This document shows, piece by piece, positions 1-7,770 of a stretch of 16,264 bases of DNA. The position numbers were made by a program, and so were the translations under genes. Source of the stretch: CALGLS01 sp964508085. Lineage in GTDB: Bacteria; Bacteroidota; Bacteroidia; Chitinophagales; Saprospiraceae. The stretch's first letter is position 1. Each line of letters opens with the position of its first letter. Location: NCBI GenBank assembly GCA_964508085.1, contig CAZDTI010000192.1:1-16264 (forward strand), in the 5' to 3' direction. Below the pieces are notes generated by a model. The model worked only from the letters and a program-made list of their open reading frames with translations, searched no databases and was not told the DNA's origin.

Positions 1-206
1 TAACAATGAACCTCCAACAAAGTGCAGACGTAACCATTAGCCTTTGGGATTTTAAAGGTCGTATGTTACAATCTACTTTGCTTCCAAATATACAAGGAGA
101 GCAAACGGAGACCTTGTTGTTGGATGGATTGGCCACAGGGAGCTATGTTGTTACTTTCAAAGTAGGCGATAATATTGCAGTGAAGCAATTGCAGGTGGTG
201 AAGTAG
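1..206 (+). CDS. T9SS type A sorting domain of a secreted protein (3' end only)
   Basis: The reading frame is open from the left edge (first complete codon at 3) to the TAG at 204-206, so only about 67 C-terminal residues are present and the gene starts outside the window. The residues form the beta-sandwich pattern of the T9SS (Por secretion system) type A C-terminal domain: a strand of the form VTISLWDFKGR, then a LDGLATGSYVV segment, and a final strand ending in KQLQVVK. Proteins with this tail cross the outer membrane through the type IX system, and the tail is cleaved as the cargo is attached to the cell surface or released. The ATG at 6 lies inside the domain and is not the real start. 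The catalytic or binding part of the protein is not visible, so its function is unknown. Confidence 0.85.
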   Translation, partial: TMNLQQSADVTISLWDFKGRMLQSTLLPNIQGEQTETLLLDGLATGSYVVTFKVGDNIAVKQLQVVK

Positions 207-227
207 TTGAAGTAATAGTTGTGAAAT

Positions 228-268
228 AAAAATTGGCCATCTTCTTTTATTGAAGATGGCCAATTTTT
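228..268. terminator. Bidirectional intrinsic terminator, 17-bp perfect stem
   Basis: Positions 228-244 (AAAAATTGGCCATCTTC) are the exact reverse complement of 252-268, with a 7-nt loop (TTTTATT, 245-251). The arms carry A tracts on the 5' side and T tracts on the 3' side, so either strand transcribes to a hairpin followed by U residues. It lies between the end of the plus-strand T9SS gene (206) and the end of the minus-strand lipoprotein gene (322), where a shared terminator for convergent genes is expected. Confidence 0.9.
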
Positions 269-321
269 AATTTACTATAATAGTATTACAATTTATCGGT
301 CGTAAATAGCCAATACCTCTA

Positions 322-1725
322 CTACCAACAAGTCGTCAAAGTCCCCACATCCAAGTCACTAATTCCTTCAATGTCATGCACAGTTGTCGTACCCTGTGAA
401 AATGGATTGAAACTTATGCCCGAAACCGTCACACTCAATGCATTACAAACACTAATGGTCCCATTGAAGTTTCCATCAGAAGAAGGGTAGATGGGCTCAT
501 AGCCATTATCAAATTCAATAAGTGCATAGCCATCGTCTTCTGCGTTGTTATTACAATCTTGTAGCGTTCCTGTTATGTTGACCAGGCTAGAATTTGAAAG
601 AGGAATTGCAATAGTTGGAATAACAGTATTGTCTGAGAAAGGCCCTATTTGTTGGCTATGCAGTTCTACTCCACAATTGTCATAAAGAGTAAGTATCAAA
701 TCTTCATTTTGTGGAACATAGCCGCCGTACCAGCCATCAGAGTCAGTCTGTTGGTATCCGCCCATTCCACCAGAAGTCAAAGTTATTTCAACACCAACGC
801 CACTAAGATTTGTTTGTCCTTCATTGGTAACATAGCCTTCTATTTCTACAAGTGGATAAGGCCAGTCAACGTTCCAAAAGGAAAAGTGGCTCACCGTTCC
901 GACATAAGTGTTCCCCAATAAAGTTGCTTCGCCCTCTTCTACCCAATAACCTGTGGTTTCATTAAAATGCCATAGCGGAATAGTAGCTGGAGCATCGCTT
1001 AATAATTCGTCTGGAACAGGCAGTTCAATCGTCGCTGTTTGTCCCTCGACTAAGTTTAGATCCTCGTCATTAATCCCTTTCAACTCAACGCCTATCATAC
1101 CATAGGTCACCAGCTTAACCGCATCCTCATTTTCATCCTGAGCTCTTAAATCACCAGGCATTCTTTGGGTTAAATCATCGGCAGTTGGGTCTAACCAAGT
1201 GGCATAAACTTTTACAGTACCATTATAGGCACCACCGGATTCCAGGCTTACGGCGTTGGCTGGAATGTCTACCTTTGCACCGTCAGTAAGCTCTGTTGTA
1301 CCACCAACAGAGGACGCAAAGGAAGAAGAGAGCACTTGCTCGATAAGCATTAATTTGGTAATGGTAGTTCGGTTAGGATTAGCCGTAACGACTTTTCCAT
1401 TGTAATAATAGCCCGCTTTATCTACATAAACCAGTGTACCATTTTTATTCATTTGAATATTTTCAAATGCAAAAGAACCATTCACATCGGATTGGGTCTG
1501 GTGACTCCCAACACGGACCGTAACATTTTCCATTGGTATTTCTCCTTCATCAACAATGGTTCCTCTGATGGAAGAGGTAATATTCTCTTCGGGAATAATA
1601 GCTACTTTCGTTGGAGGATTATAGTTGGAATTATCCGTTATGGAGGTGTCTTTGTCCTTTTTACAGGCACTAAGAATAAGAAGGCTAAGTGCTACCAGGT
1701 AGCTTAGTTTTTTTAGTATTGTCAT
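322..1725 (-). CDS. Lipoprotein with carboxypeptidase regulatory-like domains
   Basis: The 467-residue protein has a type II signal peptide with lipobox L-S-A-C (Cys21). The following K-K-D-K-D resembles the charged lipoprotein export signal of Bacteroidota, so outer-surface display is likely but inferred. Residues about 51-130 form a CarboxypepD_reg-like beta-sandwich (SSIRGTIVDEGEIPMENVTV, then a GSFAFENI strand). A second such domain begins near 294 (EIEGYVTNEGQTNLSGVGVEI), and a third similar start occurs near 382 (LVNITGTLQDCNN). Between them, residues about 140-285 resemble a region I associate with large Bacteroidota lipoproteins: GAKVDIPANAV, LPVPDELL, then IPLWHFNETTGYWVEEG and VSHFSFWNVDWP. 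No catalytic residues were recognised. The role is probably structural or ligand-binding at the cell surface. The ATG at 1725 is chosen because it places the signal peptide at the N-terminus. No Shine-Dalgarno sequence is seen. Confidence 0.8.
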   Translation of the reverse strand: MTILKKLSYLVALSLLILSACKKDKDTSITDNSNYNPPTKVAIIPEENITSSIRGTIVDEGEIPMENVTVRVGSHQTQSDVNGSFAFENIQMNKNGTLVYVDKAGYYYNGKVVTANPNRTTITKLMLIEQVLSSSFASSVGGTTELTDGAKVDIPANAVSLESGGAYNGTVKVYATWLDPTADDLTQRMPGDLRAQDENEDAVKLVTYGMIGVELKGINDEDLNLVEGQTATIELPVPDELLSDAPATIPLWHFNETTGYWVEEGEATLLGNTYVGTVSHFSFWNVDWPYPLVEIEGYVTNEGQTNLSGVGVEITLTSGGMGGYQQTDSDGWYGGYVPQNEDLILTLYDNCGVELHSQQIGPFSDNTVIPTIAIPLSNSSLVNITGTLQDCNNNAEDDGYALIEFDNGYEPIYPSSDGNFNGTISVCNALSVTVSGISFNPFSQGTTTVHDIEGISDLDVGTLTTCW

Positions 1726-1879
1726 CGCTTTATTTTGAAAGGTGAAAAAATAAGATTCTGTTATTTTATTTTTTTGTTGTTCTTACTTAGCGGATAAAAT
1801 GAAGATTTATTGTTAAGACTTTTTAATTAACTAAATAAAAGATAACTGGGCGACTAATTATAGATCAGCATTCTTTTCC

Positions 1880-2659
1880 TCATTTCATCTTGAAATACCC
1901 TCCCAAGGAGAGTCCCCATACTCGGTTCATTCCATCCGAAGCTCCTTCAAGATTTGCTTCAGAAAAATCATCGACACTTCTTAGTCCTCTGGAATAATAC
2001 GCGTAAGTAAAAAGAGAAGCCGTTTCTGAGATGCTTCGTTCTACTCCTGCCTGCAGTTGCAAACCAACATCCAACTTTCTACTGAAATCATCCAAAGAGA
2101 TACCTACTTTTCTCATGCTTTCCCGGAAGCTACCATCTGGATTCATAACCAGGTCGGTGACTTCAAAGCCATAAGAAGTACTTTGTAATAGTCCTAGATA
2201 AGGCCCGACTTGAAAACTCAAGTGCATTTTTTCTTGAAGTGGAAGGTTTCGTTTGAAGAGTAACGGAATGACGAGATACTCATAGGAGAAATGAGTAGAA
2301 GAAGTACTTTTTAAATTATATTCCATCAGCGCGAGATCATAGAGGCCTTTGGCTTTCAAACCTAATTTTTCATAGATCAATCCCGTTTCAAGGCCATAAT
2401 CTTCTGACAGATGAAAGACGAGGAGTAGCCCGAAACGGCCATTGGTTGCTCGCTGGCGATCCAATTGGGAGAGATCAACTCTTGTTTCTGGAAATGCAAT
2501 TCGATTGGCGGAAATATCAGAAGAACTTAAACCAAGGTGGAGACCAAAGGAAATTCTTTTAGGTTGAGTTATATCCTCAGATTTTTTCTTTAATTGGTGT
2601 TGACCGAATAGTAAGCAGGGGAGGAGGAGCAGGAAAATTAGGGTTTGACAATAATGCAT
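1880..2659 (-). CDS. Outer-membrane beta-barrel protein (porin/PorT-like family)
   Basis: The 259-residue protein starts with a hydrophobic signal peptide (residues 1-20, ending LLFGQ). The mature part alternates polar and hydrophobic residues in strand-like segments: RISFGLHLGLSSS, GRFGLLLVFHLSEDYGLETGLIYEKLG, FSYEYLVIPLLFKRNL, MHLSFQVGPYLGLL, and a last strand WGLSLGGYFKMK. The Y-L-x-I-P-L-L-x-K block after the GLETGLIYEK strand is typical of the small 'outer membrane beta-barrel' (PorT/OMP_b-brl_2-like) proteins of Bacteroidota. Length fits that family (about 200-260 residues). These proteins sit in the outer membrane, and most have no assigned function. It is transcribed toward the lipoprotein gene 154 bp downstream, and its own promoter candidate lies at 2701-2735. 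Confidence 0.75.
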   Translation of the reverse strand: MHYCQTLIFLLLLPCLLFGQHQLKKKSEDITQPKRISFGLHLGLSSSDISANRIAFPETRVDLSQLDRQRATNGRFGLLLVFHLSEDYGLETGLIYEKLGLKAKGLYDLALMEYNLKSTSSTHFSYEYLVIPLLFKRNLPLQEKMHLSFQVGPYLGLLQSTSYGFEVTDLVMNPDGSFRESMRKVGISLDDFSRKLDVGLQLQAGVERSISETASLFTYAYYSRGLRSVDDFSEANLEGASDGMNRVWGLSLGGYFKMK

Positions 2660-2700
2660 ATTTATTGATTACTAGGTTGAACTTTTTGCCTTTGCAAACT

Positions 2701-2735
2701 CAAACTAATAATTATTTTCATCAATAAAAGACAAA
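2701..2735 (-). promoter_or_regulatory. Candidate Bacteroidota promoter for the beta-barrel gene
   Basis: On the minus strand a TTTG (2735-2732) is followed after 23 bp by TTAGTTTG (2708-2701). The second box is one base off the Bacteroidota -7 consensus TAnnTTTG. It lies about 42 bp upstream of the ATG at 2659. The call is by pattern only; AT-rich DNA gives many such partial matches. Confidence 0.35.
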
Positions 2736-2791
2736 CTTTTACTTTTCCATTATTCCCGACCAAATCTTTAATCAAAGTTTCGATTCTCTTT

Positions 2792-3001
2792 TCACAAACG
2801 TTCCTTTAGTTTATTAAGTTTAATTGAGGATATCCTAGAAATGAAATCAGGATCATAATTTCCTTCTTTGTCAATAAAAACATAACTTGGATAGCCAGTT
2901 AGGTTGAAATATTTGAGTAATCCATCTGTCAATTTTTTATTTAGAAAAACGTGATCTCCTGAAATACCTAACTCCAATACTTTATTTTTCCATCGCTCTA
3001 C
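2792..3001 (-). pseudogene. Truncated TlpA/thioredoxin-like protein, C-terminal remnant
   Basis: The minus-strand frame is open from just after a TGA at 3004-3002 to a TGA at 2794-2792, about 69 codons. It encodes the C-terminal half of a TlpA-like thioredoxin fold: a W-K-N-K-V-L-E-L-G-I segment, then YFNLTGYPSYVFIDKEGNYDP, which contains the cis-proline strand and the following I-D-K-x-G turn of the family, and a last helix (SSIKLNKLKERL). The N-terminal half with the CxxC redox motif is absent. There is no ATG; the only plausible start in frame is a TTG at 2977. The fragment begins only about 7 bp after the stop of the neighbouring PKD/T9SS gene, so a deletion or rearrangement probably removed its 5' part. 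A translated short protein is possible but could not do thiol-disulfide chemistry. Confidence 0.6.
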
Positions 3002-3008
3002 TCAAGAC

Positions 3009-4979
3009 TTACTTAACAATACTTCTCCGAGTCCACAATTTGTTGTCTTCATCCCGCAATACTAAGAAGTAAATTCCAGCTCCTAGATCAGTTAAATCTA
3101 GCTCGAAAGTACCATTTGAATTCATTTTGTCTTTTAATAAAACCTGGCCTAAGCCATTTATTATTTGCATATGTAATAATTTGTCCTCATTGCTACTAAT
3201 TTCTACTTGCAAGATGTCCTGTACTGGATTAGGTCTAAGGGAAATATCAATATCATTAGTAATATCAGCTATCCCAACTATCAGGACATCAACCATCAAA
3301 CAAGCCATATCAGAACCTGCGCTATTGCTCGTAGTCAGACAGACATTATAAGCATTCGTGGAAGCGAAAAGGTGTTGAGGGTTTTGCTCTGTACTGGTAT
3401 TCCCATCTCCAAAGTCCCACATCCAAGACGTAGGGGTATTGATGGATACATCTGTAAAATCTAGAAGGCCACCACCATTGTCCATAAAATTGAAAGCGGT
3501 AATGGGGGCAAATTCTATTTCAATATTTAGACAAGTAGTATGAGGGCCAGCAAGATTAGTGGCGGTTAGACAGACCGAGTAAGTCCCAGGAACGGTATAA
3601 GTATGAGAAGGATTTTGATTGGTGCTGGTGTTCCCATCTCCAAAATCCCATAACCAACTGTCAGGATCGTTTGTAGATTCATCTGTGAAATCAACAGCCC
3701 CCAAATCTTGTAGCTCGAAGGAGAACGATGCTTCTGGAGGTATAAGAACAAAAATGAAAAGGCAATTTGTATTTGACCCAGCTGCATTTGTTGCGGTCAG
3801 GCATACGTTATAACCATCTGAGTTAGCATAAACGTGCGTTGGGTTTTGCGCGGTACTGGTGTTTCCATCTCCAAAATCCCATAGCCAAGAAGTTGGAGTG
3901 TTTGATGAAGCATCTGTGAAATCTACAGTAAGATCATTGACATCAAAAGTGTAATTGGCAAGGGGAACATCATCTACGGTCACTGTTTGGCAATCGGTAT
4001 CTGAACCCAGGTCATTGGTAACCGTTAAGCAAACCGTGTAAGTTCCAAGAGTAGCATAAGTATGTTCCGGATGTTGCTCCGTGCTAGTATTTCCATCTCC
4101 AAAATCCCATAACCAAGTTATAGGAAGGTGGTTGGACAAATCCGTAAATAGAACTACTCCATTATTCATATTCTCCGCAGAAAAATTAGCCTCAGGGCTC
4201 ATAGGAATAGGAGGTAACGCAAGATAAGATATATTACTTATCGCACCATTGAAAATCCCAACACTAACCAACGGTCCGCTCCCTTCTTGGGCATACCAGG
4301 CATAAGAAGTATCTACGATTGTTTCGCTTTGAATTTCTACCCATCCAAAAAATGTCAAAGCCTCAGTGATGGTGGTAGTTGTCTCATAGATTTTTTCACG
4401 AAGGGATTCATAAGTACCATCTGGAGTGCTAACTGTTCCATAGCCATCAAAGGTTACTTCACGATTGGCAAGTGAGCTTATACGGATAGAATCAACGTTT
4501 CCAGTGGGATCTTCTATTGTTACACTAAAACCCCAGTCATCTGTGTATGCTGTATTATAAGTCGTTGGAACTTCAAATATCTTAGAAGTTGGATTTAAGT
4601 GGACGGCCATGAAAGTACCCATTCCTATAAAATCAGCATAAAGTCCAATCTGGTGAATGGCATCGGTTGTTTCTTCGAGATAAAAATAGGAATCAGGATC
4701 TCCGAGGGCGTGCGTTGCATTTGGAAAATCAGCGCCCCCAGGTGTCGTTGTCGGATCTACCAAATTCGTAGTGGAAGAATCAATAGGTTCTACCATACTA
4801 AAATCATAGACTTGATTCGCACCTGGACTTCCAACACTTAAGGATGCAGGTACTGTAGCATTAACAGTGATAATAGTTTCTCCAACTTGCGGAAAGTTAC
4901 TGGCATCAAGCGAAATTTGTGATTGGGCTGTAATTGAAAAAAGGAAACTACAGAAAAGAAGTAGGTAATATTTTTTCAT
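3009..4979 (-). CDS. Secreted multi-PKD protein with T9SS type A sorting domain
   Basis: The 656-residue protein has a Sec signal peptide (residues 1-20, ending AQS-Q), an N-terminal region of about 240 residues of unrecognised type, four consecutive PKD domains (about 264-336, 341-411, 417-488 and 494-566), and a T9SS type A C-terminal domain (about 579-656: L-R-P-N-P-V-Q-D, I-I-N-G-L-G-Q-V, D-L-G-A-G-I-Y-F, and the final basic RRSIVK). Every PKD repeat carries the hallmark W-x-W-D-F-G-D-G-N-T-S-T followed by a H-x-Y/F and a V-C-L-T strand. PKD domains are immunoglobulin-like folds used for carbohydrate or protein contacts and as spacers in surface proteins. No catalytic site was recognised, so an adhesin or matrix-type role is inferred, not shown. 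The ATG at 4979 is right because the signal peptide follows directly. A good promoter match lies at 5011-5045. Confidence 0.9.
   Translation of the reverse strand: MKKYYLLLFCSFLFSITAQSQISLDASNFPQVGETIITVNATVPASLSVGSPGANQVYDFSMVEPIDSSTTNLVDPTTTPGGADFPNATHALGDPDSYFYLEETTDAIHQIGLYADFIGMGTFMAVHLNPTSKIFEVPTTYNTAYTDDWGFSVTIEDPTGNVDSIRISSLANREVTFDGYGTVSTPDGTYESLREKIYETTTTITEALTFFGWVEIQSETIVDTSYAWYAQEGSGPLVSVGIFNGAISNISYLALPPIPMSPEANFSAENMNNGVVLFTDLSNHLPITWLWDFGDGNTSTEQHPEHTYATLGTYTVCLTVTNDLGSDTDCQTVTVDDVPLANYTFDVNDLTVDFTDASSNTPTSWLWDFGDGNTSTAQNPTHVYANSDGYNVCLTATNAAGSNTNCLFIFVLIPPEASFSFELQDLGAVDFTDESTNDPDSWLWDFGDGNTSTNQNPSHTYTVPGTYSVCLTATNLAGPHTTCLNIEIEFAPITAFNFMDNGGGLLDFTDVSINTPTSWMWDFGDGNTSTEQNPQHLFASTNAYNVCLTTSNSAGSDMACLMVDVLIVGIADITNDIDISLRPNPVQDILQVEISSNEDKLLHMQIINGLGQVLLKDKMNSNGTFELDLTDLGAGIYFLVLRDEDNKLWTRRSIVK
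3282..4190 (-). repeat. Four tandem PKD-domain repeats within the coding sequence
   Basis: Four homologous coding units of about 230 bp. The conserved CCATCTCC word (plus strand, inside the WDFGDGNTS codons) recurs at 3403, 3634, 3865 and 4093, giving spacings of 231, 231 and 228 bp. Conservation is strongest over the WDFGDGNTST segment and weaker elsewhere, which indicates old duplications held by selection on the fold. Confidence 0.85.
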
Positions 4980-5010
4980 AACTCAAAGGGTTTAGGTAAA
5001 TGGTGAATTA

Positions 5011-5045
5011 CAAATATAAGAATAGTATCATAGAATCTATCCAAA
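5011..5045 (-). promoter_or_regulatory. Bacteroidota-type promoter for the PKD/T9SS gene
   Basis: On the minus strand TTTG (5045-5042) is separated by 23 bp from TATATTTG (5018-5011), an exact match to the Bacteroidota -7 box TAnnTTTG. The box is about 31 bp upstream of the ATG at 4979, which would leave a short leader. Spacing is at the long end of what is known for this promoter class. Confidence 0.5.
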
Positions 5046-5114
5046 TGAAATCCTAAGGAATGCCGTTCAAAGTATACCGCAACTCATCGTTTTCCACAAA
5101 CCGTCTACCGTTTG

Positions 5115-7538
5115 TTACACTTTCATTCCCTTCCGTTCACTATTGATCTCCAATAATTTACTCAACTTAATATGAGCATCTTTTAACTCCGTAGAAGAGA
5201 AAACCCAGGTTCCTTTAAGATAACCTTTGATCATTGGGAAAAAGAGATTTTGACTTTTCCAGATATTGAGGTCAACATTCATTTCTTTTAGGATTAGTAA
5301 AAGTTCTGTTAGTTTGTTGACCTGACCAACGGGATCATCAGAGTGTTCTATCTTTTGAATTTCATAATAGATTCGTTCACTAGCGGCTAGTGTAAAGGAA
5401 TCTTCATTGCTTAAGACAAGTTTCCACTTCTTAATTTCTTTACTCAACCGCTTTAGTTGGTTGATGTCCAAGTCATCTTTGGTAAAGAACCGGTGCATAT
5501 CAGCGTTCACAATAAACTGAACCACATTTTGGTAAGCCTTCGGAATTGGAATTTGACTACTTTCCATACTGGACATCAGTTGATAATTGTCATCGTAAAT
5601 TTCTCGGAAGGAAGACTCCGCATTTAGCATATTTCGTTTGGTAATTTGTGTCAGAATCTTTCTACGCTCATCTCGGAATAAATGATCAAAAGAATAACTC
5701 TCTGTACCAAAATGCTGAGGCATAGCTGCAATAACTTCTCCCAGATTGTTGCTATGGAACGTACGGAATAAATCCTCTTCCATTTTAGAGAATTCTTTGT
5801 CTGTGAAATCTCTGCGAATATAGCCAATGAGACTTTGCTGACCTAGGTATAAAACAGCATACTGAAATTTCTTTTCGGAAAGGGTGATCTTAGACTTCAT
5901 CACAGCTTTTCCAACAATGAGTTTGTGAGAACCAACGCTATCCTTCTTGATGTAATCGGACTCCGCTATATAATTGAAAAGCGTCATCTCTTCCGGACTT
6001 TCGTCAAAGAGCGCAGCTACAGCAAAGTGCATACCTGCTCTTGTTAGGCCAACTCGGTTGGGCAATACATTTTTCTTAAAGCTTTCTGCACCTTCTTTAA
6101 AAACATTAGACGGTGCATTCTTAAGCAAACGCATAAAGTCAGCTTCATAATCCTTACCTGTCAATTGGCTGCAATACTCAATTGCCCTCAAAGCATATTG
6201 CAAAATCTGATTGGTTTCTAAACCAGAAATTTCATCAAAGAACCAACCACAACTGGTATACATTAACATGGCGTTTCGCTGCATTTCCAGTAATCGTAGG
6301 GTGGAAGTCAATTCGGATTTACTAAGTTTCTTTTTCGCATGCTTTTTCATAAAAGCATCTATCACTGAACGGTCACGATTATTAATGACTTGGATGTATG
6401 CATTTCTAGCCTCCCAAGGATCGTTCAATAACTTTTTACCTTCCTTCTCAAAAACCTTGATGAGCTTTTCTCGTAACCAGTCAAAAGCGCCTCGTAAAGG
6501 ACCACGCCACTCCTGATGCCAACCTGCTCGACCACTATTGCAACCACAGTTGGATTTCCATCTTTCCACTCCATGCACACAACTCCAGGAACTGTTGTCA
6601 AATATTTGTGCTTCCCAAGTCGGCGGGAATTTCTCCAGATATTCTCCATAGGTCGTCAATGTAGCCATATTGTTGTCCTCAGCGTGATTTATACAATCCG
6701 CCAAAGCCATTTCTCCATAGCGGTGGTGATGTCCATAGCTTTCTCCATCTGTAGCAATATGAATGATCTGAGGGGTGTCGTTGTCATCGGCTGTAGACAT
6801 CAGTCGATCAGCGAAGGCTTTTCCATTGTTGAGTAATCCTTTAAATGCAACATCCTGTGCTACATTTCCATCATAGAAAAACAGATCAATGCTGTTTCCA
6901 GAAGGGAGAAAACAACGGTAAGGTCTACGTGGATCTACCCGGTCACCAGATACGTCATTCCATTTGGTAGATTTTATTTTTTTAACTGCTTTCGCTTGAC
7001 GTGGTGCCAGAATTGTAAATTTTATGTTATTTGCAGCCAGGACTTCCAAGGATGCTACATCTGCTGCCGTTTCTGCTAGCCACATACCTTCTGGTTTTCT
7101 ACCAAAGTGCATTTCGAAATCCTGGATGCCCCATTTTACTTGTGTCTCTTTATCTCTGGCGTTACACAGCGGCAAAATCAAATGTCCATGGGCCTGTGCG
7201 ATAGCAGATCCATGCCCACTGTACTTTTCCTGCGCTCGTTTGTCTGCCGCTACTATTTGCTTATAAGTAACCGGATCTTTCTCCTTCATCCAATAGAGCA
7301 GCGTAGGTCCAAAATTGAAACTGATGTGTGAATAGTTGTTTTGAATTTTGATGATTTCCTGATTTGAATTCAGGATACGCGCTGCTCGGTTTGGGGCATA
7401 GCATTCAAAGTTGATGCGCTCATTCCAATCGTGAAAAGGCTGCGCGGAGTCTTGCAATTCTACTGCTTCCAACCAGGCGTTTTCACGAGGTGGTTGGTAA
7501 AAGTGGCCATGGATGCAGAGGTATTTATTAGTGCTCAT
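5115..7538 (-). CDS. GH57-family glycoside hydrolase with DUF3536-type C-terminus
   Basis: The 807-residue protein has no signal peptide, so it should act in the cytoplasm. The N-terminal half shows GH57 (alpha-amylase/alpha-mannosidase-like) signatures: H-G-H-F-Y-Q-P-P at 10-17, N-F-G-P-T-L-L at 75-81, E-G-M-W-L-A-E-T-A around 150-158 with Glu156 as likely nucleophile, I-A-T-D-G-E-S-Y-G-H-H-H at 261-272 with Asp264 as likely acid/base, and a Cys-rich block S-C-V-H-G-V-E-R-W-K-S-N-C-G-C at 319-333. From about residue 350 the sequence is largely helical and fits the DUF3536 extension found in long GH57 proteins. Characterised GH57 enzymes cleave or rearrange alpha-glucans (amylases, 4-alpha-glucanotransferases, branching enzymes). 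I know of no firm activity for the DUF3536 subgroup, so the substrate is open. No glycogen genes are adjacent. The ATG at 7538 directly precedes the conserved first motif. Confidence 0.9.
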   Translation of the reverse strand: MSTNKYLCIHGHFYQPPRENAWLEAVELQDSAQPFHDWNERINFECYAPNRAARILNSNQEIIKIQNNYSHISFNFGPTLLYWMKEKDPVTYKQIVAADKRAQEKYSGHGSAIAQAHGHLILPLCNARDKETQVKWGIQDFEMHFGRKPEGMWLAETAADVASLEVLAANNIKFTILAPRQAKAVKKIKSTKWNDVSGDRVDPRRPYRCFLPSGNSIDLFFYDGNVAQDVAFKGLLNNGKAFADRLMSTADDNDTPQIIHIATDGESYGHHHRYGEMALADCINHAEDNNMATLTTYGEYLEKFPPTWEAQIFDNSSWSCVHGVERWKSNCGCNSGRAGWHQEWRGPLRGAFDWLREKLIKVFEKEGKKLLNDPWEARNAYIQVINNRDRSVIDAFMKKHAKKKLSKSELTSTLRLLEMQRNAMLMYTSCGWFFDEISGLETNQILQYALRAIEYCSQLTGKDYEADFMRLLKNAPSNVFKEGAESFKKNVLPNRVGLTRAGMHFAVAALFDESPEEMTLFNYIAESDYIKKDSVGSHKLIVGKAVMKSKITLSEKKFQYAVLYLGQQSLIGYIRRDFTDKEFSKMEEDLFRTFHSNNLGEVIAAMPQHFGTESYSFDHLFRDERRKILTQITKRNMLNAESSFREIYDDNYQLMSSMESSQIPIPKAYQNVVQFIVNADMHRFFTKDDLDINQLKRLSKEIKKWKLVLSNEDSFTLAASERIYYEIQKIEHSDDPVGQVNKLTELLLILKEMNVDLNIWKSQNLFFPMIKGYLKGTWVFSSTELKDAHIKLSKLLEINSERKGMKV

Positions 7539-7770
7539 GATTTTTAGTGTATTCTTGAATTAGTGGATGGATTGATTGGAGACTTAGTATGTAAATTAAG
7601 ATTGCCATTTGATAAATCTAATTCATAATCAGGGAGTGTAATTTGTCGATACCCCTCATTAATCTCCAATTTTTAGTTATTAATTTTCAATCACTATGTT
7701 TGTTAAATAGAAATAAGCCTCCTGATCTCTCGTTTGATAATCAAGTAATTTTAGTGGAGGGCTGTAAGTT
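7539..7770. other. Divergent intergenic region between the GH57 and DUF5686 genes
   Basis: AT-rich, 232 bp, and should contain promoters for both directions. On the plus strand a TATGTTTG (7695-7702) matches the TAnnTTTG -7 box but has no convincing -33 TTG at the right distance. A GGAGG at 7756-7760 lies 10 nt before the ATG at 7771. A 12-nt stretch at 7557-7568 (GAATTAGTGGAT) is identical to part of the heptamer array at 14386-14397. No clear minus-strand promoter was found. Confidence 0.4.

Noticed and set aside
6..206. Treating the ATG at 6 as the start of a small complete gene
   Set aside because: The sequence is the interior of a T9SS sorting domain and the frame is open to the left edge of the window.
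5096..5115. A 6-bp inverted repeat (ACAAAC...GTTTGT) at the end of the GH57 gene
   Set aside because: The stem is short, overlaps the stop codon and has no T-tract, so it does not qualify as a terminator.
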